Source: Pseudoscleropodium purum
Taxonomy: Eukaryota; Streptophyta; Bryopsida; Hypnales; Brachytheciaceae
Direction: 5' to 3'
Length of the DNA stretch: 64,000 nucleotides
NCBI GenBank assembly: GCA_963969395.1
Contig: OZ017796.1
Location: 40,972,243 to 41,036,242 of the forward strand
Position 1 is the first letter of the stretch, and every line of letters begins with the position of its first letter. A program made the position numbers and the translations under genes. Shown here in pieces: positions 35,135 to 47,765 of this stretch. The notes under the pieces were generated by a model that was given only the letters and a program-made list of their open reading frames with translations, made no database searches and was not told the origin of the DNA.

Positions 35135-36477
35135 GCTCCATTGTACTCATGACTATGTTTCTATGTAATCAGAAACTCCTCTGAACATGACAATGAACAA
35201 GGCCACTTTGCGAAAGCTACAGCAAAACATGTGGAGACATGCATCATGCAGAAGTAGCTCTCTTGAAAGAACCACATCAATGAAATAATACCGTTCCGAA
35301 TTGGACTCTGGCGCTCAAAGAAATACTATACAAATGCCAAAGCACTCCGCACAAACAAGAGATGCTTCAGAAATGAAGACAATATCATGCTCACTCCTAG
35401 GCTCACATCTTATAAAACTCGCAGCCTAGGAAATAAAATACAGAACACAAACCGGGAGAAAAGAATCTGTATAAGGATCAGGATCAAAAAAACGTCGTTC
35501 GCACCCGGAAAACTCACTCACAAACCATATATGCACAACGCGGACCCCCGATCCAGCAATGCAAACGCGTAATGCTACTCTGCAAATTCGAAGCTGGACC
35601 CAAATATCGATGTGAAGCGAGAAAGGGGCGGACATAAAAGAGGACACACGATGCTTGTTTTGAGCCACCACAGCTGCAGGCACCCACTCCCGCATCAAAA
35701 TCCTCGGCAGAAGGATGGTGTCAACAAGCCCCACCTTCAGCAACTCGTCAGGACCTCACGTACTTGTCCACATAACCCTGCAAATCGCACATTACATACC
35801 AACACTGAGAAGACAACGTAACAAAAACAGGAAACCTCCTCACAACCGTCTCTGGAAAAAACTTGAAAAAAAAAAAGCATCGGCGCCAACCTGAACAAGT
35901 TTCGAAATCTTCGGCTTCGCATTCACCATGTAAGTGGCCACCTTCTCCTCCGTATTGGGAACCTGGTGGGGCTTAACAGCGCTCAACACCTTCTCAACAG
36001 CTTTCTTGGCGATCGTCTTGAAAGCCTCTTTGCTCATCTGACCCTCTTGCCATGTGGGCTTCAGGGTGGCTTTCACATGGTCGGTCACCGCTATTCTCAG
36101 AAGGGTCAAACCCCTCACTTTGTGATCGTCTTTCTCGCTCCTCTGAATCTTATCCCGGCGGCTCCTCTTCACGTCCCTGGTGCTCTCATCTCCGACTCCC
36201 CGACTCCAGCTCTCGGGTCGCTTCGCGGCTGGGCTCACGCCGTCAAGCTCTTGCTGCTGCACTTGCTGGGGTTGGCCAGAGGGCAAAGCACCCGCTCCTT
36301 GCTGTTGCAAGGGCACAGAAGTGCTGCTCGCATGCGCCACAAGGCGCGCGGGGCTGACACTCTCCATCACCAACCTTGTAGCAGGTCCGGGGCTCACATT
36401 CTCCATATGGCGGCGGCAAGGAAGGCTTCCATATCTACAGGGGTTGGAACAGAGCACTTGGGAACATTCAAGGAAGG
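35135..36477 (-). repeat. 1,343-bp duplicated SRI module, copy 2
   Basis: Identical by eye to 29153-30495, with abrupt loss of identity at both ends. See the first copy for content. Confidence 0.9.
35748..36406 (-). CDS. SRI-domain C-terminal gene fragment, copy 2
   Basis: Exon 36406-35891 and exon 35777-35748, 181 aa, identical in sequence to the fragment at 29766-30424. The frame, donor, acceptor and nine-residue last exon are all preserved. Since the linked JTB exon-1 copy has decayed while this part has no change, the tract was either duplicated recently or homogenised by gene conversion. Confidence 0.7.
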
Positions 36478-37220
36478 AAATAGAATGTCTTCATAGAAAG
36501 AAGAAAGCATTCCCTACATGATAAACGACAGTTTTTGAACCATAAAAATAAGTTTTCAAATTCACTAGAATCGAAAATGAGCTTCCACGATGGACTTTCT
36601 ATTTGTCGCTTGATCACCAAGGGGTTGGTCAACCTAATCGCCTTCAAATCTGACATTCTAATGACGAGAGCAGCTAATAACAACCTTCTTGAACCCGTGC
36701 ACAACTTCACAAAAGGATCGGCTAAGCAAGTTTTCACGCTTCACCAGCAAAAGTGCTGAATCTTCTCAAATTGCCTCAGATATCTCAGCTATACACACAA
36801 AATTGAAACCAACTACAAATTTCCGCCACTCAAACGAGAAGGAACAAACCAGAAAGTGATGCATATCACGCCGAGCATAGGTGCAGACTGAACACCAAAA
36901 ATGCCACGACGAGTACTCCTTCAAATCCGTGCGTACACCATCGCTCAGCTATCGTACGTGACCTCCAATCTCAGATTCAATCGGAAGAGCTAGAGAACGC
37001 CCTCCCACACCAAAAACGACGAGACAAACACCGATAAAAAAAAGACCGTAGCGGCTGCTCGGCAGAAACTTCGCGGACAAAGTCCAAAATCAGGAACACA
37101 ATCGGCAACGGAGCAGCGACATCGGGAGACAGCAAACTCTCTCCTCGCAACTCTAGGGCTTTGCCAAGAGCCTTGGTTCAACCGGGCTCAGTGGGAACGG
37201 TGTTCTCTTGGATGATTGAT
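36478..37220 (-). pseudogene. JTB promoter and exon-1 duplicate, copy 2 (decayed)
   Basis: Homologous to 27205-27960 and 30488-31200. The exon-1 equivalent (about 36952-36867) has lost its start codon (ATA at 36952-36950) and its splice donor (ATATGC in place of GTATG). The remaining codons still resemble ERWCTHGF...LVVAFLVF. It cannot make the JTB leader. Confidence 0.8.
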
Positions 37221-38739
37221 GCCCGTTCCCGTTCACACTTCAGATAGAGCTGAGAGTTCGAAACTAATAAAGTCCTAGGACACGTGGACTGTGACTACCT
37301 GACGCCTTTACCGCCACCTACGAGATGAGCATAGAAGGGTGACTCTTTTGTCACTAAGCGTGCTTACCGTCAAAACCACTCTAATCTCTTGAAAGCAACC
37401 ATTCGGAATTCAAGCATCTTTTTTCGTTTTTAGAATGACTCTTTAACCCAAAATCAACATCGTGGCCATTTTTTTGGTCAATAAATGATAGAGAATTGAA
37501 TTGTATAGGATAGAAGTGCAATCATTCATCCTCCAAATTTTGTGAAAAAAAGAAAGGTCTTCTAGAGTAGCTTAACTTCCAACAACTATTTTTTCTTTTT
37601 TTTAATCCAAAAATGCACACAGTATCAAAATAGATGATTTCCATGAAGACCTCTACATCTTTCAAGGGTTAAAGGTGAGTCTAGTGGCTTAGGTAGGTAT
37701 TCTATGCTTTCAACTTTGAAAATTCACAAAATATTACTAGAGTGGCAAAAAATTACAATATGACTTGGAGGTTGAACTATTCTTGAGGTTGTTATCTAAA
37801 AAAAATGGAATTTGACCTTTGGAAACAACTTTGGTTGAGATTTTTTTGAGGTTTTTATTGAAAAAAATTGGAATTTGATCTTAGGAGATAGTGGAACTAG
37901 AAAAATGGTAGCTTTGGATGTAGAGCCTACCTTATAGTGTTGTATATGTAGTAAATTATCAAAAAAAAATTTAACTAGAATTTGGAAGAAACTTAAAGTA
38001 GATTTTAAAATAACTCACATTTATTTTTTTTCATACTAAAATTTTTAGAAAGAATAAATTTATAAAAATTTAGCATTTGCTTATAAAACAATTTTTTGCC
38101 GACCTTGACTATTAGGTATGGTATTCCTCTCTATGATCTTCTAAGTATTATTTAACGTGATCCAAAACAATCCATTGAATTTAAGTAATAAGTGAAAACA
38201 AGTGGAAAAAGCATATTACAAGTCAAAGCACTAGAGATTGAATGAGCACCTAAACACTTGACATTAGGCCTAATTTTGAAGCTAAGATAAATGGCAATTG
38301 TTGATCACTAAGTAAACAAACAATTAAACTACAATTGGCTCTGTCCTTATTGCATTGGTACACTTTCCTAATCATGTATTTATCTACTCAACTTCCTCAC
38401 ATCATTAGAAGCAAAATGATGCTTGAAAAAGGTTGTGACTTTTGCACTCAAAGAAATGTTGCCCAAGAAAATTTATAGATGCCCATATGTAAAAGAAGAC
38501 CATTCTACACAGCCGATCATCATCTGTGTGGATTGAACATGTGGACATATCCAACTCTCTACCATTCTTCAAAGAATAGATGTTGTTCATGTAAACATTG
38601 TTTGGTTTTTGGCTCTTCAATCTATTCTTTTTTCTCTTCTCATAGGGCTCTCTCTCTCTCTCATAGGAATTAGATCCTTTCTAGTAATAAGAGTTTGTTG
38701 TCTCTCTTGATGATAGTGGGCAAAAATCTATCAAGGGAT
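37221..38739. other. AT-rich intergenic DNA
   Basis: No supported gene. A stray GGGTTAAAGGTGAGTCTAG near 37666 recalls a segment at about 4348 (GGTGAGTCTAGTG) in NPC intron 2, so a dispersed repeat is shared. Short CT run near 38648. Confidence 0.35.
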
Positions 38740-38742
38740 AGG

Positions 38743-38958
38743 CACTAAAAGAAACCCGTGTCTAAGTTGACGGATTTTTATGCACATCTAATATAACAAG
38801 CTGTGTTTTTATGTCAACAATTACGTCCACTATAACATGAAGATGTTATAGTGAACATAATTGTTGACATAAAAATAGAACTTATTTCATTAGATGTATA
38901 GAAAAATCCATCAACTAAGACACATGAAAATCTAAAAAAACATAGGCTCTTTTTAGTG
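38743..38958. mobile_element. CACTA-type palindromic MITE (216 bp)
   Basis: Starts CACTAAAAGAAAC and ends CTTTTTAGTG, flanked by the 3-bp direct repeat AGG (38740-38742, 38959-38961). CACTA termini with a 3-bp duplication define the En/Spm superfamily. The two halves are inverted copies (for example TATGTCAACAATTACGT against ATAATTGTTGACATA), so the whole element can form a hairpin. Non-coding. Confidence 0.85.
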
Positions 38959-39059
38959 AGGAGAATGTAAGAGTGATTAAGTCTAGTGGCCATTTAGGCA
39001 ATTTGTAAAACTTAAGCGGTGCTTGAAGTCCTATTGCTATTGACCCTTGAGTGGAAATA

Positions 39060-39545
39060 CACAATCTCATATTTTTTTTAGATGTATATATTTTTTTCTC
39101 TTTAGATGCAAGTTTTGTTGCATTTCAAGTTGTATATCATTAGTTATGATTTTCTAAAGTTGAGTAGGATATTGAAGTGGTGGAACAATGATTGCCTTTA
39201 AAAGTCAGATTTCAATGCAAAAATAGTTTGAACCTCCAATTTAGTATTTTCCTAGATAGATCTCATGTTTTTCTCTCTTTAGCTATTAGTTTTGTGGCAC
39301 TCCAAGTTGTAGATCAATAGTTATGATTTTCTAAAGCTGAGTAGGACATTGAAGTGATGGAACAACAACTGCTACTAAAAGTCAAATCTTGAGGAAAGGG
39401 TGATCTTAAATTTTCTATTTGGTATTTTTTTAGATTTTTATCTTCCTCTTCTTTTCATAGTTTGTTTCCTTGCATTCTAATTTATAGATAATTAGACTTT
39501 ATGAAGTTTAAAAGTTGAAGAGGAAATTGACCAAGGTGTTTGACA
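39060..39545. repeat. Three diverged tandem copies of about 175 bp
   Basis: Segments at about 39098, 39273 and 39450 share AGTTATGATTTTCTAAAG-TGAGTAGGA-ATTGAAGTG followed by GGAACAA and AAAAGTCA; the third copy is weakest. No coding content. Confidence 0.65.
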
Positions 39546-39854
39546 GTATAAACCATTAGGGTAGAATCTATTGCTTGGAGGTAGTAGTTTTCACACCCAA
39601 CTTGGTAGATTGTGGTACACATCCTCTTGAGGATTTGAAAATTGCCATAATGATTAATGACACTATGTTTTAGGCTTTCAAATATGGCACTGTAACTTCT
39701 TATATATATATGGTCAATGCCTTTCTTTAATGTGCAATATATTATACTTCAAAATGAGAGTATGCTTACAAACAAGTTCTACTAGGTTGTTTTAGAAAAA
39801 TTTGGACAACATTGTCAAGAGAATGATCAATGTTGGCAAACATTTTAATTTGAG

Positions 39855-40015
39855 TATGAAAATGTGAATTAGCCTTGGCTAGAGCAAAATGCTAGCTACA
39901 TTGCATAGTGTTGGTATAGTAGCTTTGACACCAAAACAACTCAAAGAAATGCCAACTACATTGTGTAGTATTGGTATAATACTCAATGGAAGGCCAATTC
40001 ACATTTCCATATTTT
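39855..40015. repeat. Small inverted repeat
   Basis: AAAATGTGAATTAGCCTTGG near 39859 pairs with GGCCAATTCACATTTCC near 39992. The loop holds two direct copies around CTACATTG-GTAGT-TTGGTAT. Possibly a degraded MITE. Confidence 0.5.
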
Positions 40016-40699
40016 GAATGGGATTTTTTTTTATCAAAATAGATTTTTTTTATCAAGCTAGGCTTAAGTAAACTAATAGAATTATTTTTCAACATAAATA
40101 ATGCAATATGAAAATTATAGAAAGATCAAAATTAGCCTACTATCTAAGAATGAGTATCAAATAGTCTATAAATGTTGAGCTTGCGTAAAATAATATGATA
40201 ATAAATTCAATACTATGGTTGCCATGAAATTAGATTGAATCTTAATAATTGCAAAAAATTCCTTATCATTGTAATGTAATTAGGGAGCCTTTCAAAATTT
40301 GAAGCACATAGGGCCATAGACTAAGATAGTAATGCAAATTTTTACACAAGTGAAGTCTTTTGGTAAAACAATGTGCTAAGAAATGGTGCCTAAATTTGCA
40401 CCAAAGATGGAGGGAAAGTTGATTGAGCATTTTGCTAACCAAAAAAGATAAAGGAAATATGCATCAAGAAAAAGAAGGAAATGTTGGTCGAACAATTATA
40501 CCCTAATTCACTGTTGGATGGTATACATTCAAAATGATCATAGTCGTTTATTGAATTTTCAGACTACCTGCATACAACCTTACCTATATTATTTTTTTGA
40601 AGAGAAAGTGACCTTTTCCAAGCCTTATTTTGCTTCTAATGATAGCTTTGCCATGCAAAGACTTTTCTATTGTTGTTCAAATCCCAAAACATGGAAAGC

Positions 40700-41380
40700 C
40701 TAAAATAATTGTTATTGTTAGTACAATCATACTATTGACTTAACAATTATGTCTAAATGTTAGTCCTAGAGTCACACACTTATACATAGTCACACAGTGC
40801 TATGATAATTCAAGAGGTGCATGTCATCTCCCCCTATAAGAATGTTGCTTATCTTGTACTTATATATTATTAATACATATATTTTTTATTTTTCTATGTG
40901 CCTTGTATTCTATTCATCACATGGTATCAAACCTTGTACCAATGTGAATCAATGAAAACCATGTGTTTTCCTTTGACTCGTGGTGCCAAATGCTTTGTGA
41001 AGACATTTTCGATTTATTCATTACTGAAGAAGAAAGAATTGAAGTAAAAAATCAATTACAAAGCATCAATGGATTCTTTCAATATACTATTAAAACAATT
41101 GAACCAACACTTCTATAAGAACTCATGAAAAAGCACGATGGAATGAGCAACATTCAAAATTTGTAAACATTGCATATGGAATCTCTAATTCTTCTATAAG
41201 TTTTATTAATATATTAACACACATTGATGAGATCAACCCTCAATTTTTTGCTAATAAGGAATTTTTTGTCATGCCTTCATTCATTCACCAAGAATTTTAA
41301 CTAGTATTACAATATCTTGATAGTTATATGTTCAGGTATTTATGGCTTTGTCTTCTTTAAACTTAGTTTTTTGAGCCTAT
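40700..41380 (+). mobile_element. 5' remnant of outer copia element (copia-2)
   Basis: An LTR-like stretch ends before TGGTATCAAACC (40922), a copia-type primer-binding site complementary to initiator Met tRNA. The following DNA would be the start of the internal region. It is cut at 41380 by copia-1 and appears to resume at 48144. The LTR left edge is uncertain. Confidence 0.5.
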
Positions 41381-41491
41381 TATTAGGATGTAATTAATAT
41401 TTCATTCTTAGATTAAATAGTTATATATGAAAGGTCATTAGATATTATATTGAATCGTCATGTTCTTAGATGTTAAATTTAGAATGGAAAT

Positions 41492-42904
41492 TGTAAGCAT
41501 GTAAATTTGTTCAATAAACAATTTTTTTTGGTTTTATGTGTGAATGGAGATCAAATTAGACTTGGTTATAGAAACTCATGGTGATAGGTGATCAATTGTT
41601 ATTGATTTTTAGTATTGCCGTGGGATTCTAGGAAGTGCAAGAGTTTTTAGTTATTAACGGTTTAACCGAGTTTGATTTGAAGGGATGCCTCGGCCGGCAT
41701 TATATGGCTTGAAGTTCTTCTTCTTCATTCACTTCTCACTGTTGCGTTTAGTCGTATGTGTATGTGTGTTTGTGTGACTATGTGTTCCAGTAGAACTATT
41801 GTTCAGTATTTTTGTAATAAAGCTTTAAGTATATATTTGATAATTGTGTGTAAGTCCCAGTGATTGGGCATAGTTGATTGCTGTGTAATCTCTTGTGTAA
41901 AGGAATTTGAGTGCTTAAAGTTGTTGTTGCTGTTGTAATTTAACTTTGATTTTATAAATTATAATTGTTGAATTGCTTAAGCATTGTGTGAATTCATTGA
42001 GGCTTGAAGCAAATCAATTGAGTGGAAGTTGAGTTGTAGCTTTAAGCAATCTGATGTGATGTCTTGGCTGATTGATGAAATCAGTATGTGTTCGCTTAAG
42101 CGTATGATGTTACGATGCAGTGATGGCCACTTAAGCGATGTACCTTGTGTTTACTGATTAGAAGTCCGCTTCAAGCGTGTAGACTGAATTACATTATGGC
42201 TTAAAGCTGAGTATTGTATGATGATTAATGTGTAGTTGCTTTAAGCAAATCAGGGAGTGATATATGCTTAAGCAACTGTAGGAGTCTATTGTTGAGAAAT
42301 TGCTTTGAAGCATTTGTAATGAATTATATAATGCTTAAAGTTGTGAGAGAATGTTATAGTGCACTGACTGGTTGAGGGAGTATACAATTTAACTGTGGTG
42401 TTAGAATGGCTTAAAGCACTTTAATTGAAGGATGTCATAAGCAAAGTATTGAGACACTGAAGTGTGATGAATTGTTATACTAACTTGTGGTTTGATGAAT
42501 GATGAGTGACGCTATAAACGAATATTGTGAGCCTATGCTGTAAGCGAATGCAACAGGGAATTGAAGATTTGTTTGCTTAAAGCTATATGTTAATGTTTTC
42601 CTTCGCTTAAGCGTGTTTTTTGTTTAAACCAACACACTAGGATAAGACTAAGACTCCATACTTGTATTGTGCATCCATGTGTGTCGGACAAAAATTAGTT
42701 ATTGGATAATTGAGTAATCCCTATTCCTAAAAACAATGGGTTATGTTAATGTTATTTCCCTTTAGAATCGATATTGAACGATTAGTCTTATTAATACAAG
42801 TGACTCTAGTCACACTACGTTAGACTATTTGATCATTCCTTCGAGATTGAACCTCTATACTATAGTTCTGGGTGTTTTGTGAAGTAGGCAAAATGCAAAC
42901 TATA
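41492..42904. mobile_element. Motif-rich LTR-like insertion E1 (1,413 bp)
   Basis: Lies inside the copia-1 left LTR. Starts TGTAAGCATG and ends CAAACTATA; flanks GAAAT and GAAAC represent a 5-bp duplication of GAAAC seen intact in the other LTR. Its last 120 bp (ACAAGTGACT, ACGTTAGACTATTTGA, CTCTATACTATAG, TAGGCAAAA) match the end of the 49601-54757 insertion. The centre carries at least 11 copies of GCTTAAGC, GCTTAAAGC or GCTTTAAGC between 41975 and 42612. A TATA-like TTATATGGC is at about 41701 and CCCAGTGATTGGG at 41856. No reading frame. Best read as a solo LTR of an unknown LTR element. Confidence 0.65.
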
Positions 42905-43479
42905 GAAACCTATATATATATATGTAAGAAATATATTAAGTGTATAATATATATAATTCTTCCTTCCTTTTTCAAGATGGTATCAAAGCAAAAATTAGAA
43001 GACAAAAAGTTTGTAAGAGATTCAAGATTTTAAAAAGATCAGAAAATAATTTTGAGATCATTTATTTATTTAAATGTGTATTTCCCTTTGCCTTCTAGTA
43101 TAGAATGTCTAAGCAAGGACATATTTGATTTGCTCATTGATGATTCAAATCGGATCAACATTGAGAATAATCTTAGAATTGAAAATGCATTGTTTCAATT
43201 TTAACTTCAACCTTTACCATTGGAGGATGTACCATTGACCAAAGGACAAACTACGCTTGAAGAAATTCCATACGGTATTTTGAACAAGCTCCTTTGTCTT
43301 ATATTGAAGAATTACCTGCTTTTGATGAAATGAATCCATATTTTTTTGCTAATGAAGATGAAATATTTTCCATAATGCCTCCAATAAATTAAAAAAGAAC
43401 AATTCATAGTCTCTTACTAAATAGTATCAAATTTTTATATTATATTTTTATAATTGATTTAATATCAAATGTCTCAATT

Positions 43480-44395
43480 CAACATAACAAACCTTAAAAA
43501 TGTTGTCAAATTTTATGGAACCTACTTTCATATTTGGAAGCATATCCTACAATTAATTTGAAAATTTGAAAATTTATTAAAAATAGTAGATGGCTTAGAA
43601 ATTAGATCATCTACACCTTTTGCTACTCTTGATGGTCAAATTCATCATATCCCAACAAGTGGACAAGGTGATAAGGAAGAGTAGAACAAAAGAAACACAC
43701 AAGCTAAAGTCATTATTACAAATTGTTTAGAATTGAATCAAGTTTCATATATTACATCAAAAGAAACATCTTCAGCATGGGAAGAATTATGTTGTTTATA
43801 CAATGCTAAAGACTAAGTAACTAAAATGTATTTGAAAAAATGGCAAATGACATTGAAAATGAAGGAGCAAGAGATTGACAAAACACATTCACACTTTCAG
43901 ATCCTTTCTAGATCAATTATTAGCGGCCAACACCCTTTTGAGTGATGAGGATGTTATTATTGCGTTAATGCGAAGCATGCCCCTCAACTTTCAAAAAAGT
44001 TTACTTTCATTTCGAGGTCAAACTCTTACCCTTCAACTTCAATTATTTACCTCGTACAAGAAAAGACTATATTAAAAAGTTTGGATGATACCAATAATGC
44101 ATCTACTTTAATTTGCTTTCACCTTTGGTAGAAAGCCTTACATAACAAATTCCCAAAGGACTCAAAATTACCAATCTCAAAATAGATATGGTAATAGGTC
44201 TTATCAAGATAATAAACCTCGTTTTGGCTCCAAACCAAATTTTTCAAATAAACCTAATAACACTAGGTTTAATACAATTCCATCTAGAAATACATTCAAT
44301 TTTTAATAAATTTAATAATCCAACTATACGCTTTTGTTATTATTCTGGTAAGTCTAACCACATAGAAAGTGATTTTTGCAAATAGATTTACGATG
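43480..44395 (+). pseudogene. copia-1 gag remnant
   Basis: Frame-shifted Gag similarity, including SAWEELC, KMYLKK, HTFRSFLDQLLAANTLLSDEDVIIALM. The zinc-knuckle region reads FCYYSGKSNHIESDFCK, where the second Cys of the CCHC motif has become Ser. Several stops interrupt it. Confidence 0.75.
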
Positions 44396-44479
44396 AAATT
44401 AATAAATGGCCAAATAATCCTCAAGCACATAATAAACAATTCTTATATGTTGTGACTCTAAATATTAACATAGATTCCT

Positions 44480-45867
44480 CAAATATTGGAATATTGATTC
44501 AAGTGCTATAAAACGTATGGCACATGATAAAAGTACATTTTTTACCTATACTCTACTTTCTAAAGGTCAATTTGCTTATACCATTGACAGATCTATCCAT
44601 GACATTAAAGACATCGGTAAAGTCTCTATTTTCTTTCACAATGGACATGAGACTTATTTTTGAGGTTTACCATGTACCAAATATCAAATGCAATCTATTT
44701 TCCGCTCAACAACTTGTTGAAGCCAGTGGTCAATTTCTTATTTAATAGAAATTTTACAAGATTATATAATTCTAATCATGAATTAATTACTATTTGTACT
44801 ATTAACCAAGATAATTTATACATCCTAGGTTATTCATATCCACATGAAAATGTAGACAATCATAACTCAAATCACCTTGCTTTGGCAACTAATACAAGTA
44901 TGCAATTAGTGTCTCAATAGTATAATCACCTTGGACACCTTAGTCTTAAAAGATAACAATACTTTTGTTAGTAACCATCTAGTTCAAGGCATCAATTTGA
45001 GATATATAAAAGACTTGCCTTTTGTGATTTATATATATTGGGAAAACAACGCCGTGCTAAATTCCCCAAATAAGTTAAATATAGGGCTAAATCTTGATTG
45101 AATCTTATTCATTCTAATATTACAGGTTCCTTCCATCCCAACTACACTCAATTTAAATACTTCATAATTTTTATTGACGATTTTAGTCAATATATAATAA
45201 CATATTTACTAAAAGCTAACTCCAAAGCACTATAGAAATTTCAAGAATTTAAAGCCTGTTCTAAAAATTTTACTCGAAACTCTATTCAAATATTCCGTAC
45301 TAATGGAGGGGGGAATATACTTCAATCGTTTTCAATGAAATTTGTACATTAGCTTGAATTCAACAACAACTCATGATCCCATACATTCTTCAACAAAATG
45401 GTGTAGTGGAAAGAAAGAATCATACTTTAATTGAATCAATCCTATCCATGCTTCATTATGCATGCTTTAGTAAACCTTATTGGGGTGAAGCCTTACTCAC
45501 CGCTAATTATCTTCAAAACCGGTTATCTACTAAAGCACTTGAAAATGCAACCCCCTATGAATTATGGCATGGTTATAAACCTAATTTATCACATTTAAAG
45601 GTTTTTGGTTGCGTTGCCTATATGCTTTGTCTTAAAGAAACCATACAAAAATCACAATTAGAATATAAATCAATTGGATGTTGGTTCTTTGGTTATGAAG
45701 ATGGAACTAAAGGTTATCGTTTACAAGATAAATCCAGTAAGCACGTTCTTATATCCAGAGATGTAATTTTTCAAGAAAATAAATTACGAAAAACTCATAA
45801 GCCACTACTTCCAAGTCTTGAAAACAAGACAGATCTTAAATTGCAGTTGGCACCAAAATTTTTTTGA
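44480..45867 (+). pseudogene. copia-1 protease/integrase remnant
   Basis: A degenerate protease start (IDSSAIKRM where DSGATDHM is usual) is followed by the integrase core with stops, then a clean 165-codon stretch (45373-45867) with QQNGVVERKNHTL, PYWGEALLTANYLQNR, PYELWHGYKPNLSHLKVFGC and YRLQDKSSK. That is the canonical C-terminal part of a copia integrase. Confidence 0.85.
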
Positions 45868-46329
45868 CAATCTCCAAATGCACAACCATCAAGTAATATT
45901 GATATACCACTCCAAAATCTTCCGTCAAGAAATATTCCAAACTTGCAACCTCAAACTTCTCGTCCATCAAGTCAAGAATCAATATATCCCACCAATTCAC
46001 CTTCTAGTCCAAGTACAATTATTCAAAGATTCAGTGATTCCTTTACTCTACTCAAAATTTGTGATGATGACCTTGGATGTAATACTCTTCCTATTTCTTC
46101 AAGTGAACCCAATAATATTTATCCTCCTGATCAAGCTTCTCTTAGTACAATCCCAATACCAAATCCACCTCCTGTAATAAGACAATCCACTTGCATAAGA
46201 AAGTCACCTGAGCAATTAATAGATAACATACAAGACAGACCTTCTAAAAAGACTATTAAGAAATATAAACATCCACATAAATCTTGGATAGCACTAGCAA
46301 TATATGATGATATAACTAATAATGAATCT

Positions 46330-47765
46330 AATAATCCTCTTTCATATTAAAAAGCTATAGAAAGTCCAAATGCTAAAGAATGGCAAATGGCAATTGTTGC
46401 TAAATTTAATTAATTAGCTAAAAATAGCACATAGAGTTTATTACAATTAGCATCAAATAAAAACCCTATAGGCTATAAATGGGTATTTTAAAACCAAATG
46501 TGGCCCAAATAATGAAGTTGTAAAACAAAAGGCTAGATTAGTGGCCAAAGGCTACTCTCAACAAGAAGGCTTTAACTATGGTGACGCTTTTTGCTTGTTC
46601 TCAAATTGTCATTGATGTGTATTTAATTAGCTTTTGTTGCATATTATTGTTTACATGCTCACCAAATGGACATATTTATAGCCTATTTAAATAGTGATCT
46701 CAAAGAGGATATTTTTATGGAATAACTTGAAGGATTTTTTTTGGCCTCCATCCATAACTTTAACAAAGCAACTAGATTATAAACTGTGTAAGGTATTCTA
46801 TGGCCTCAGACAATCCAAGTGAACTTGGTACCATACATTAGCTTAATTTTTAATATCTATAGGCTTTATTCTAAGTGATGGTAGCACAAATATATACTTA
46901 CAATGTGATGGTCAAAATTTTATTATCTTAGCTATTTATGTTGATGATTGTTTACTCATCACTAATGATGAACATTTATTGCAAAAGATAAAACAACAAT
47001 TATCTATTGAATTTGAGATAACAAAATTAGGTCCTATAAAGAAGACTTCTACTTTGGGTCTAGAAATACAATATAATCAACAAGCTGGTATCTTCAAAAA
47101 ATATAAATCCAAATATGTACACTCTTTAATATCAAAATTTAAACTAGGATCTTGTATTCCTATTTCCACCCCTATGGAACTTGGCATCAAATTGACAAAA
47201 GCTAATTGTCTTATAAGTGATGAAGATATTGCTTATATGAAGAATTGCCCATATAAAACCTTAATAGGTAGCCTATCCCACATTGCCCTCGATACACATC
47301 CAAATATGTCCTTCTCTATTAGTATACTTGCACAATATTTAGCCAATCTTGGCTTCCACCATTGGACTACATATAAAAGAATCTTACATTACCTTAAAGG
47401 TACTTTAAGCTTAGGCATTTTATATAAAAGCTCTAGCCAACTATTTATTTTAAGAGGATTCTCAGATGCTAATTGGATAGGTAACTTAAATGATCATTGT
47501 TCTACATTTGGCTATTGTTTTATATTAGGAAATTGCCTAGTTACTTAGGCAAGTCGCAAGCAACACTCAGTTGCACTTAGCTCTATAGAAAGAGAGTATA
47601 TGTTACTTTCAAATGCCTCGACATAAGCTATTTGGCTTTGGCAACTACTTAGAAACATTGGTTGTCATCAAATAAAACCAACTAACATTTATTTCGACAA
47701 CCAAAGTGCAATAAAACTTTTTGAAAATCCTAGATTTCATGACTAAAATAAACACATAGATATTT
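46330..47765 (+). pseudogene. copia-1 reverse transcriptase / RNase H remnant
   Basis: KEWQMAI, KQKARLVAKGYSQQEGFNY and the catalytic box YVDD (46937-46948) mark the reverse transcriptase. A 189-codon open stretch from 46979 carries LGPIKKTSTLGLEI and GFSDANWIGNLNDHCSTFGY (RNase H). Further right, ALSSIEREYMLLS and IYFDNQSAIKLFENP continue across stops. Clearly not functional. Confidence 0.88.
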
